Notes under the pieces: generated by a model
Told to the model about the DNA's origin: nothing
Seen by the model: only the letters and a program-made list of their open reading frames with translations
Database searches by the model: none
Assembly: GCA_963709175.1 (NCBI GenBank)
Contig: CAVPVK010000011.1
Location: forward strand, 310,001-374,000
Reading direction: 5' to 3'
DNA: 64,000 bases
DNA from: JANXQG01 sp963709175
GTDB taxonomy: Bacteria; Planctomycetota; Planctomycetia; Pirellulales; Thermoguttaceae
Shown here: positions 9,083 through 17,629 of the stretch, piece after piece
Numbering within the stretch: the stretch's first letter is position 1
Layout of the letters: every line of letters begins with the position of its first letter
Position numbers and translations under genes: made by a program

Positions 9083-10670
9083 TCAGGGTTTAGGATCCGT
9101 CGGAGCAACCGGCAGCGGGGTCACGGTCTGGAGAAAGTCGCCCGCATTCGGGCCGGTGGGCTCTTCCTTGTAGTAGACATAAGGGACTACGGAAAGGCCG
9201 GGGAAGAGGGGTGTCTTGTCGGGATCGTACTTTGTCAGTTCGATGCGAACTGGCAGGCGTTGCACGATCTTCACGAAATTGCCGGTGGCGTTCTCCGGCG
9301 GCAGGAGGGAAAGCGTTTGGCCCGTCCCCATGGTGAAACCGGTAATGCGACCTTTGAACTCCTGCCGGTTGCCGTACATGTCCACCTCGCAGCGCACGGG
9401 TTGACCGATGCGAAGATCGGCCAGTTGGGTCTCCTTGAAATTGGCGTCGATCCAGATCTCCGTGAGCGAGCGAACGGCCATCAGGCTCTGTCCTGCCTGG
9501 ACGTTGTTGCCGGGGTTGACGTTGCGGCCGGTTACTACGCCGTCAATGGCGCTGACGACCCGGCAATAGCGGAGGTTCAACTCGGCTTGATCCAGGTTGC
9601 GGCGGGCCTGCTCGAGGTTGGCCTCCGCCTGCTTGACGGTCGGCGCACGGGGGATGAGTTGGGCAAAGATCTCGTTGACGTTTCCGTTGGGCGCCTGTTT
9701 GTAGAATTGCTCAATGGCCTGTTTGGGTGTGGCGGTCCACGAGGCCGGAAAGTAGCCCACCTGCGCCGCGACTTTGCTGCAGGTCGGCGAGCGCCTCGCG
9801 GACGGTGGAGAAGTTCTGATCCAGGTCGGGCGGCACGTGGTCCAGCGCCTGGCCCGATTGAGGCTGGGCGGGCAGGCCGAGGTTGACGCGGAGGGCATAG
9901 ACCTCCTGCAATGCCTGCTGGACGGTCGCCTCGTCGACTGTCACGGACTCCCGAAGCACGTCGATTTCCTGGCTCGATACGGCGTTGCTGGGGACGAGCT
10001 TCACGCCGCGCTCGAGGTTGGCCGCGGCAAGTTTCAGGCTCGCCTTTCGGCTGTCGAGCGTGGCGACAGCGGCGTGCAGGTTGGCGACCTGGTCATCGAC
10101 CTCCTCGATGGCATGCTGGAGCTTGTAACGGTTGGCGCGGGTTTGGGCCAGTTGGGCTCGAACTTGGGCCTCGGCTGCATCGAGGTTCGTTGCCGCCACG
10201 TCCACGGCAGCCTTCTGAATAGCCACCTGCACGCGGTAGGGCTCGGGGTCAATCTCCACGAGCACGTCGCCTTCTTTTACACGGTAGTTGTCGTCGACCA
10301 TGACCTTAAGCACCTGGCCTGGGACGCGGGCGGCGAGGAACGTCAGATGGCTGTTGACGTAGGCGTCGTCGGTGGACACGGTGTTCAGCGCCGTCATCAC
10401 CCAAGGGACGAGCAACCAGCCCCCGACGCCGAGGACTACAAGGATGGCAATCACTAACGTAACTCTTCTGCCCCGCTCTGCGGCCGGACCAGGCTTGGGC
10501 GGTTGTTCCGCGTTGCCAGTAGAAGCAGAGGCTTTTGATGCGACATCTGGATCTGGACGAAGCGGATCCGCGGCCAGCGAAGATTCATGTCTGTCGTGGA
10601 AAATCGCCGGTGCTGCACTCGGTGTTGACGTAACGTCCGTTCCAGGCTGCCGATCGTTCGAGCCCGCCAT
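9083..10670 (-). pseudogene. HlyD/EmrA-type membrane fusion protein, frameshifted
   Basis: Two frames join to a protein of about 528 residues. The first (ATG at 10670) has an N-terminal Pro/Ala-rich tail, one transmembrane helix (VTLVIAILVVLGVGGWLL), the barrel-sandwich start STDDAYVNSHLTFLAARVPG and a long coiled-coil hairpin. The second frame carries the rest of the hairpin, VSAIDGVVTGRNVNPGNNVQAGQ (the second lipoyl half) and the beta-barrel end. The change lies near 9772 and is repaired by removing one base in CAGCAAAGTC. It would couple the MFS pump downstream to an outer-membrane channel. If the indel is genuine, the pump has lost its adaptor. Confidence 0.85.
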
Positions 10671-10997
10671 AGCGGTGGCACTCCTCTATTATCATTTCCG
10701 CACGGTGGCGACAGTAAAAGTCGTTTGGAATTATAGACGGGGGAATCGCTTTGGCCATGGGATTCGGCATGAGTTTGGCACTTTGCTCGTCGCGGGGATT
10801 TGAAAAACATAGGATGAAGCAGGCTTCGACGGACTTCGCGCATGTCGGCGCATCTCCGGTCGGACCGTGCGGTGCCGCGACGGTGGGAATTTTAGTGGGT
10901 TCGTTGAGACGTCGAACGGTAGGTCGCGGCCGACGCAGTCTGCGCAGAATAGTGCTACGGGAAAGCCGTTAAATGAATGGAACGGCATTGCCGCCCG
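10671..10997. other. Spacer between ftsY and the efflux operon
   Basis: 327 bases without a supported gene. It must hold the minus-strand promoter of the HlyD-MFS operon near 10700-10760, where AT-rich stretches occur, but I cannot pick a clear -35/-10 pair. The ends of ftsY and the operon suggest separate transcription units. Confidence 0.4.
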
Positions 10998-11918
10998 TCA
11001 CTGCATGTCCTCGAAGAGTGCGTCGACGAATTTATCGGGCTCGAAGAGTGCAAGGTCCTCGGCCTTCTCGCCAACGCCGATGTATTTGACGGGCAGCCCG
11101 ACCGTCTTGCGGATGGCCACTACTACGCCTCCCTTGGCCGTGCCGTCGAGTTTGGCAAGTATCAGGCCCGTGCAGCGGACGGCTTCGGTGAAATGCCGGG
11201 CCTGGCTGATGCCGTTCTGTCCAGTTGTGGCGTCCAGCACCAGGAGCACCTCGTGCGGCGCCTCGGGAATCTGCTTGCCCAGCACGCGGTGGATCTTGGT
11301 CAACTCCTGCATCAAGTTCTGCTGGGTTTGCAGGCGACCGGCCGTGTCGACAATACAGATGTCAGCGCCGAGTTCCAACGCCTTGGCGACGGTGCGATGG
11401 GCCACGCTGGCGGGGTCGCTGCCGGAGGCGCCGGTAACGATTTCGGCCCCCAGCCGCCGGGCCCAAATGGTCAACTGCTCGACCGCCGCGGCGCGGAAGG
11501 TGTCGGCGGCTCCCAACACTACTTTCCTGCCCTCGGACTGGAACATGCAAGCCAGCTTGGCGATCGAGGTGGTTTTGCCCGCCCCGTTCACTCCCGCCAC
11601 CATGATCACGGTGGGACCGCTGGCGGCGTAGCGGATCGGTTCGGCGGGTTGGGCCAAGATGGCCTTGAGTTGGGTCTTGATATGCTCCAGGATCTCGTCC
11701 ATCTTTACCACGCGGGCGCGGAAGCTGGTGCGGATCTCGTCGGCGATTTCCTGCGCGGCTTCGACACCCATGTCGGTTTTGATGAGGGTTTCGAACAATT
11801 GGTCGACGAAACTGTCGTCGACCAACTGCCCCTCGCCCTTGAAGAGGTCGCGGATGTCGGTATTGAGGAACTGGGCGGTCTTTTTCAGACCTTGCTTGAG
11901 TTTTTCGAATAGACCCAT
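10998..11918 (-). CDS. ftsY: Signal recognition particle receptor FtsY
   Basis: 306 residues. The N domain begins MGLFEKLKQGLKKT, with almost none of the acidic A domain found in enterobacteria. The G domain shows VAGVNGAGKTTSIAKLA (P-loop), AADTFRAAAVEQL, IVDTAGRLQTQ and LAKLDGTAKGG, and the C-terminus is FVDALFEDMQ. FtsY binds the Ffh-ribosome complex at the inner membrane and delivers nascent membrane proteins to SecYEG through paired GTP hydrolysis. It leads into a string of housekeeping genes on the same strand. Confidence 0.97.
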   Translation of the reverse strand: MGLFEKLKQGLKKTAQFLNTDIRDLFKGEGQLVDDSFVDQLFETLIKTDMGVEAAQEIADEIRTSFRARVVKMDEILEHIKTQLKAILAQPAEPIRYAASGPTVIMVAGVNGAGKTTSIAKLACMFQSEGRKVVLGAADTFRAAAVEQLTIWARRLGAEIVTGASGSDPASVAHRTVAKALELGADICIVDTAGRLQTQQNLMQELTKIHRVLGKQIPEAPHEVLLVLDATTGQNGISQARHFTEAVRCTGLILAKLDGTAKGGVVVAIRKTVGLPVKYIGVGEKAEDLALFEPDKFVDALFEDMQ

Positions 11919-11919
11919 G

Positions 11920-12027
11920 AGGGGGACATCGGATCTGAGATTTGAGATTTGAAATTAGCGAACGGCGAAACTCGAATGACGAAGGAGTTACTCGCACCCG
12001 GGTTCTTCGTCATTCGTCATTCGAGCG
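11920..12027. repeat. AT-rich spacer repeat with inverted arms overlapping the end of nusB
   Basis: Direct GAGATTTGA units lie at about 11936-11952. An inverted pair, CGAATGACGAA (11973-11983) and TTCGTCATTCG (12006-12016), follows, with a second partial copy of the right arm to 12025. The right arm lies inside the reading frame of nusB and encodes the MTNDEE part of its tail. The motif words recur in the next spacer in altered form, as expected for a dispersed intergenic repeat. Confidence 0.5.
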
Positions 12028-12542
12028 CCGTCATTGGTATCTTTACGCATCAATTTGTCCAGTATTCCGTTGACGAACTTCGCCGACTGGGCCCCCCCGA
12101 ATCGCTTGGCCAACTCCACGGCTTCGTCGATCACCACACGGGCCGGCGTGTCGGTCAGATGGATCTCGTAGGTTCCCAGCCGCAGCAGATTACGGTCGGT
12201 GGCAGCCATCCGCTGGACGCTCCAGTTCTCGGCGGCCGCGGCGATCTTCTGATCGAGTTCGGCCTGGTTTGTCGTTACGCCCTGGATGAGCCCGCGGGTG
12301 AACTCCACCAGGCCGGGCGTTCGCAGCCATTGGGAAAAAAGCTCGCCTTCGTCGGCCGCGATGGCGTCCTCCTGATTGCTCAGTTCGGCCAGGTGACGGA
12401 CGAATTCCATCAACTCGCGGGTCTGCACGCCCTGGTCCAACAGCGCATCGACGACGGCGACCGCACCGGGCTGGTTGGGGTTGAGGTCCTCGCGATAGAG
12501 GACCTGAAAGGCGATTTCACGGGCAAACGTTCTGGGACGCAT
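11988..12542 (-). CDS. nusB: Transcription antitermination factor NusB
   Basis: 184 residues, longer than the usual 130-160. The NusB fold is recognisable from RTFAREIAFQVLYREDLN at the start and MAATDRNLLRLGTYEI, PARVVIDEAVELAKRFGG and KFVNGILDKLMR at the end. NusB with NusE (S10) binds boxA RNA and supports antitermination of rRNA operons. The last 18 residues (KDTNDGARMTNDEEPGCE) lie beyond the normal end of the family and are encoded by the spacer repeat, so the native stop seems to have been replaced. It lies between ftsY and ribH, matching the frequent ribH-nusB pairing. Confidence 0.96.
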   Translation of the reverse strand: MRPRTFAREIAFQVLYREDLNPNQPGAVAVVDALLDQGVQTRELMEFVRHLAELSNQEDAIAADEGELFSQWLRTPGLVEFTRGLIQGVTTNQAELDQKIAAAAENWSVQRMAATDRNLLRLGTYEIHLTDTPARVVIDEAVELAKRFGGAQSAKFVNGILDKLMRKDTNDGARMTNDEEPGCE

Positions 12543-12698
12543 TGGGCAGTAAAATCCGAAATACGAATATCGAGATCCGAAACAAATTCAAAATGAGAAC
12601 TTCAAGTGTCGGCAACGTCGAAATTCAACCTTTTGATCATTTGTGCTTGATATTTTGGATTTGTTGAGGATTTCGGGTTTCGAGATTCGGGTTTCCTT
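12543..12698. repeat. AT-rich intergenic repeat between nusB and ribH
   Basis: 156 bases much richer in A/T than the flanking genes. It is composed of short variants of AAATCCGAAATACGAATATCGAGATCCGAAA on one side and GGATTTCGGGTTTCGAGATTCGGG on the other, which are partly complementary. Such words are typical of spacer repeats rather than coding sequence. No gene is visible. Confidence 0.5.
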
Positions 12699-13205
12699 TT
12701 ACGCCTTGGGCAGTTTCGCCAATAGGCTCACCATTTCCAGGGCTGCTTCCGCGCAATCGACTCCCTTGTTCCCCACGTGAGCTTGGTCGTCGTCCTTGCC
12801 GGTTGTCGCCGCGCGACCACCGCTGCGGGCGATGGCCTGATCGAGCGTCTCGCACGTGAGGATGCCGAAGAGCACCGGCAGCTTGTATTGCGCACCGAGT
12901 TGGGCCAAGGACATGCTCACCGCCCGATTGATGTACTGATCGTGCGTTGTCTGGCCGCGGATCACGGCGCCCAGGCAGAGAATGGCGACGTGCCGCCCTG
13001 CCGAAGCCAGTCGCGAGGCCACCGTGGGGATCTCGAACGCGCCGGGCACCCATGCTACGTCGATACGGTCCTCGGGGATGCCGTGGGACGTGAGCGTCTT
13101 GACGGCGCCGTCGAGCAGGCGCTGCGTAATGGACGAATTGAAACGAGATACGACGACGGCGAAGCGTCCATCATTTAGTACGGCTTCTCCAGTGTAGACG
13201 TTCAT
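12699..13205 (-). CDS. ribH: 6,7-dimethyl-8-ribityllumazine synthase
   Basis: 168 residues. It has the lumazine synthase signature: FAVVVSRFNSSITQRLLDGA near the start, VPGAFEIPTVASRLA, and LGAVIRGQTTHDQYINRAV with the histidine that acts in catalysis. The C-terminus carries an extra insert (SGGRAATTGKDDDQAHVGN) before the conserved NKGVDCAEAALEMV. The enzyme condenses 5-amino-6-ribitylaminouracil with 3,4-dihydroxy-2-butanone 4-phosphate in riboflavin synthesis, usually as a 60-mer or decamer. It follows rho by one base pair on the same strand, so the genes are probably co-transcribed. Confidence 0.96.
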   Translation of the reverse strand: MNVYTGEAVLNDGRFAVVVSRFNSSITQRLLDGAVKTLTSHGIPEDRIDVAWVPGAFEIPTVASRLASAGRHVAILCLGAVIRGQTTHDQYINRAVSMSLAQLGAQYKLPVLFGILTCETLDQAIARSGGRAATTGKDDDQAHVGNKGVDCAEAALEMVSLLAKLPKA

Positions 13206-13206
13206 C

Positions 13207-14721
13207 TCACTCCTTGGCGTTCATGCCCATGAGAAACTCGGCGTTGCTCTTGGTCTTTTGCAGCCGCGTGACCAGCAATTCCATGGCGTCGGGCGGGTTC
13301 ATGTCGTTAAGCACTCGCCGCAGCACGCAGATCCGCCGGTACTCCTCAGGGTCCAAGAGCATTTCTTCCTTCCGCGTGCCGCTGCGGTTGATGTCGATCG
13401 CCGGCCATATCCGCCGGTCTACCAGCTTGCGGTCGAGCAAGATCTCCTGGTTGCCCGTCCCCTTGAACTCCTCAAAAATCACCTCGTCCATGCGGCTGCC
13501 GGTGTCGATAAGGGCGGTGCCGATGATCGTCAGCGACCCGCCTTCCTCGACCTTGCGGGCCGAGCCGAAGAACCGCTTCGGCCGCTGCAAGGCATTGGCG
13601 TCCACGCCGCCGGAGAGGATTTTGCCGGAGCTGGGGCACTCCGAGTTCCAGGCCCGCGCCAGGCGGGTGATGGAATCGAGGAAGATCAACACGTCGAAGC
13701 CGTACTCCACCATCCGCTTGGCCTTTTCCAGCACCATCTCCGAAACCTGAATGTGCCGGGCCGCCGGCTCGTCGAAGGTCGACGAGATCACCTCGCAGTT
13801 GGGGCCCTTGACCTGCCGCTCCATGTCGGTCACCTCTTCCGGCCGCTCGTCGATAAGGAGCATGAAGACGTACAAATCGGGATAGTTAACCAGCGCCGAC
13901 TTGGCCATCTTTTGCATGAGGATCGTCTTGCCGGCCCGCGGCGGGCTGACGATCAACCCCCGCTGGCCAAAGCCGATGGGCACGATCAAATCGACGACCC
14001 GCATGCTGACTTCGTCGGGCGAAGCCTCCATGCGAATCCGCTCGTCGGGGTGCAGCGGGGTCAACTCGTCGAAGGCCACCTTGTTGTTCAGCAGGTTGGG
14101 GTCCTGGTAGTTGATCGCCTCGACCCGCAGAAGAGCGAAGTAGCGCTCATTCTCCTTGGGTGGACGGATCTGGCCAGAGACGGTCGTGCCCGTCTTCAGG
14201 CCGAAGCGGCGGATCTGGCTGGGGGAAACGTAGATGTCATCGGGACAGGAGAGGTAGTGGTAGTCGGGGCTGCGGAGGAAACCGAAACCGTCGGGCAGGA
14301 CTTCGAGCGTTCCTTCGCCGTACATCAGGCCGTTAAGCTTGACCCGCTCCTTGAGGATTTTGAAGATCAGGTCTTGCTTCTTGATGCCGGCATATTCGGT
14401 GACGTTCTCCTTGCGGGCCTCCTCAATCAATTCGGCCATCGACATCTTTTGCAGTTCGACGATGTGCGTATCGCCGGGTTGCTTGGCCGGGTCGAAGCGA
14501 GTTTGGATGTCGGCGGAGATATGGTCGGCCCCGGCGGCGATTTCCTCGGCCAGCGAGAGCGGCTCCTCGTCGTCGTAAGAGTACGGATAATCGGCTCCTT
14601 CCGGTTTTGGCGGTGCGCGGTCCAAGGGACGGTCTGGCTCGGCCGGCCTGACATCGTCAGCCGTCTCGGGACGCTGGTCACGATCGTCGTGTTGAGAACC
14701 GACAGTGCGGGCGAAAGGCAT
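13207..14721 (-). CDS. rho: Transcription termination factor Rho
   Basis: 504 residues with a charged, proline-rich N-terminal extension of about 85 residues, then the Rho N domain (MSMAELIEEARKENV), the cold-shock-like RNA-binding domain (GFGFLRSPDYHYLSCPDDIYVS) and the ATPase core. The core shows GQRGLIVSPPRAGKTILMQ (Walker A), LLIDERPEEVTDMER, IFLDSITRLARAWN (Walker B) and SGGVDANALQRPKRFFGSAR. It acts as a hexameric RNA helicase that ends transcription. Planctomycete Rho proteins commonly carry such N-terminal extensions. The frame is intact across 1.5 kb. Confidence 0.98.
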   Translation of the reverse strand: MPFARTVGSQHDDRDQRPETADDVRPAEPDRPLDRAPPKPEGADYPYSYDDEEPLSLAEEIAAGADHISADIQTRFDPAKQPGDTHIVELQKMSMAELIEEARKENVTEYAGIKKQDLIFKILKERVKLNGLMYGEGTLEVLPDGFGFLRSPDYHYLSCPDDIYVSPSQIRRFGLKTGTTVSGQIRPPKENERYFALLRVEAINYQDPNLLNNKVAFDELTPLHPDERIRMEASPDEVSMRVVDLIVPIGFGQRGLIVSPPRAGKTILMQKMAKSALVNYPDLYVFMLLIDERPEEVTDMERQVKGPNCEVISSTFDEPAARHIQVSEMVLEKAKRMVEYGFDVLIFLDSITRLARAWNSECPSSGKILSGGVDANALQRPKRFFGSARKVEEGGSLTIIGTALIDTGSRMDEVIFEEFKGTGNQEILLDRKLVDRRIWPAIDINRSGTRKEEMLLDPEEYRRICVLRRVLNDMNPPDAMELLVTRLQKTKSNAEFLMGMNAKE

Positions 14722-14922
14722 GGATCGAATTCCTGACAGGATGGGGTGCCGACGCGCGGATGGCGCCGGCGGTGGGTTGATGGGCGAAGGGTGTGCGTAG
14801 CGGAGGACTCCGGTCTACGCCCGGCCTTCCGCGCGAGGAACCTCGGCGAAGACCGGATTTCCGTTCGGTGTTCTCAGCAGGGGCCTGCGGGGCTGGGATC
14901 AGGGGAAGCAGCGAGAGTTGCG

Positions 14923-15621
14923 TCAGCCGACGAGGGACTGCCAAAGGCGCTGGACTTGCTCTTGAGTATGTGCGGCCGAGCCCGAGTTGTCAATAATGAA
15001 ATCGGCAAGGGGGCGTTTGGAGTCCAAGGAATCTTGGGCTGCCTCCCGGGCCGCAAAATCCCTTTCCGTCCAGCCCCGGCTCAGAGCCCGGGCCGTGCGC
15101 ACCTCACGGGGCGCATCGATAAAAGCGTAACAATCACATAGTTTATCCCAACCGGCCTCAAGAATCAATGCGGCGTCCAGTATGGCCAAGGGAGGGGGAG
15201 TGAGAGGGATGCGGGGAGAGGGGGGAGGACAGCGCGGTGAAGGGAGAGCTAACGGGACGCTCCCCGTGCCGGTTGTTGAGCAGATAGGAGGGGGAGGAGC
15301 AGTCCGCAAGGCCTCGGCTTGGCCGGCCAGTCGGCGGGCGATCTCCGGATGGGTCAGCGATTCCAGGAACTTGCGCTCTTTGGGTCCGTCGGGCGGCGGG
15401 GCGAAGACTATTCTGGCGAGTCGAGGGCGGTCGATGTGGCCGTCGGGGCCGAAGACGGCATCACCCCACCGCTGCCGGGCGGCGACCTCCACATTGGGCA
15501 GTCGCAGGGCCTCATGGCCAGCGCGATCGGCATCAAGGATCGCTGCGCCGAGTTCCGCCAGTTGCCGCGCGACCAGGCTCTTGCCGCTTGCCACACCGCC
15601 GAGGAGACCGAGGATTTTCAT
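14923..15621 (-). CDS. coaE: Dephospho-CoA kinase with an in-frame low-complexity insertion
   Basis: 232 residues. The P-loop is GLLGGVASGKSLVARQL, followed by AAILDADRAGHEAL, LTHPEIARRL and LILEAGWDKLCDCYAFIDAP, then RGWTERDFAAREAAQ and the end of the fold. The enzyme phosphorylates the 3'-hydroxyl of dephospho-CoA, the last step of CoA synthesis. Between AEALRTA and LAILDAALILEAG, at about residues 107-144, lies a Pro/Ser/Thr-rich stretch of roughly 35 residues. It has no place in the usual fold and is encoded by a GA/CT-rich repeat at about 15190-15300. The reading frame is kept. It probably forms a surface loop before the strand that leads to the substrate site. Confidence 0.93.
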   Translation of the reverse strand: MKILGLLGGVASGKSLVARQLAELGAAILDADRAGHEALRLPNVEVAARQRWGDAVFGPDGHIDRPRLARIVFAPPPDGPKERKFLESLTHPEIARRLAGQAEALRTAPPPPICSTTGTGSVPLALPSPRCPPPSPRIPLTPPPLAILDAALILEAGWDKLCDCYAFIDAPREVRTARALSRGWTERDFAAREAAQDSLDSKRPLADFIIDNSGSAAHTQEQVQRLWQSLVG

Positions 15622-15890
15622 TCACAAGTCCACTCCGCCGCCTGCCCATGCAATGCGTCGTCGTCATTGAGGAATGCCAGATGCGAGAATTCTAGCATAG
15701 TGGCTCTGTCCTGCCAACCCGGCTGTGGAATCCGCGCCTCTCGGCGTCTCTTGACCGAGCGTTTTCTGCGAAGTAAGATCGGAGCAGACCGACGCCTGGA
15801 TCACGAAGGAGCACTCTGTGAAAACTTGCGCGAAGTGCAGTTCGACCAAACGCGCGGGGCTGTCGATTGCACTGCTGGCACTTTGTGACT

Positions 15891-17629
15891 ATGGTAAACA
15901 TCAATCGTCCGGCATCGAATATTGGAGTCGGCTGCCTGGTCGTGTTCGCCCTCTGCTTCGCCGGGGTAGGCGTGGGGATGGGCGTGTGGATGGTCAGCAC
16001 GGTCGCCACGTATCTTAGGCGCGGAACTGGATCGAGACCCCCGCCAGCATTGTCCGTGCCGACCTAAAGACCCACCGCGGAAAATCGACGACTTACGAAG
16101 TCACGGCCCAATATGTTTACCAGTTCAGCGGTCAGAAGCATACCGGCAACCGCGTGGCCCTTCTCGGCGGCGCGGACAACTTCGGATCGTTTCAACTGGA
16201 TGCGTACCGCGAGTTAATCGCGTGCCAGAAGGCCAATCGCCCCTTCCACTGCTACGTCAATCCGGCCCAGCCTGATCAGGCGATCTTGTATCGCGATCTG
16301 CGCTGGGAGATGATGGTCGTGCAACTGATCTTCTTCCTCATGTTTGGGAGCGTGGGCTTCGGCCTGTTGTTCGGTGGCCTGGCGGCCGTGAAGAAATCGA
16401 GAGCGGAAGCCGCCTTGGCCGCGGCGCACCCCGAAGCCCGCTGGATGTGGAAGGCCGATTGGGCCGCGGGGCAAATCGTCTCGTCGCAGAAGAACGCGAT
16501 GCGCGCCACGCTGCTCTTCGCCGTCTTTTGGATCGTGGTCACTGCCCCGCTGCTGCTCGTGTTGCCCGGCGAAATCCTCACCAAGCACAACCGCGTCGCC
16601 TTGCTGGGCCTTACGTTCCCTGCGATCGGCCTGTTGCTGGCCGGCTGGGCCGTTTACGCCGTGTTGCGCTGGCGGAAGTTCGGGCAGTCGATTTTCCAGA
16701 TGGCCTCCGTGCCGGGCGTCGTCGGCGGGCAGCTTGCCGGTGTGATCCGCACGTCGGCGAAGATACGGCCGGAGGACGGCTTCCACCTGCTGCTCCGCTG
16801 CGTGCGTCGGGTTACCACCGGAGCGGGCAAGAGTCGCCACACCACGGAAACCGTCGCCTGGGAAGACGAGCGGATTGCCATGCACGAACTGCTCGACGAC
16901 CTGGCGGAGCAATCGGCAATCCCCGTCGCCTTCGACATCCCCTACGACTGCCAGCCCAGCGACGAGAGGAATGCCGACGACCAGATCGTCTGGCGGCTGA
17001 CAGCGGCGGCCGAGGTGCCGGGCATCGATTATACGGCGACTTTTGAGGTGCCGATCTTCAAGACTGCCGACAGCGACCCGCACTTCTCGCCGCAGCGGGG
17101 CGCGATGGACCAGTACGTCGGTCTACCCACGCCGGAACGCGAGCTCCGTGAGGCGGGCATGATCAAGACCGCATCACCCGACGGCGTGGGCGTCCGCTTC
17201 CTGTTTCCCATGGGGCGAAACCCGGGCTGGGCCACGATCCCCACGGTGCTTGCGCTGGTTTTTGTCTGCGCAACGGTCATCCTGTTCAGCGCGGGCGCGC
17301 CGATCGCAATTCCGATAGTCCTGGGCCTGCTCGGCGCACTGCTGCTGTTTTCCGCAGTAAACCTCTACTTCTATCAGAGCGCCGTAGACGTTTCCCCGCG
17401 CGAGCTGGCCTTTTGCGGCGGGCTGTTCGGCCTGGGCGCTGCGCGGCGGATCGAAGCGGCCAATCTCAAGGCGATCGAGGCCCGCTTGGGGGCGTCCTTG
17501 GGCCAGAACGCCTACTACGACATTGTCGCCACAGATAGCAACGGAAAGCGGATAACGCTGGGAAAGCGCGTGCCGGGCTTGCGACTGGCGGGGGCCGTCG
17601 TGCGGCAGATGAAAGAGGCGATGGGCTAA
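15891..17629 (+). pseudogene. DUF3592-like membrane protein, frameshifted near the N-terminus
   Basis: The start at 15891 gives a first helix, IGVGCLVVFALCFAGVGVGMGVW. The frame breaks near 16018, where adding one base restores RNWIETPASIVRADLKTHRGKSTTYEV and the tyrosine-rich AQYVYQFSGQKHTGNRV that is typical of DUF3592. The rest is open to 17629 with transmembrane segments at about 16315-16385, 16500-16570, 16610-16660 and 17230-17365, and a soluble beta-rich part between. About 579 residues in total. Function is unknown; the family is thought to be membrane-anchored. Its last four bases overlap the end of polA on the opposite strand. Confidence 0.75.

Noticed and set aside
13258..14736. 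492-residue open frame antisense to rho
   Set aside because: High GC gives long antisense frames; the sense strand is a clear Rho, and the antisense product is low-complexity with no motif.
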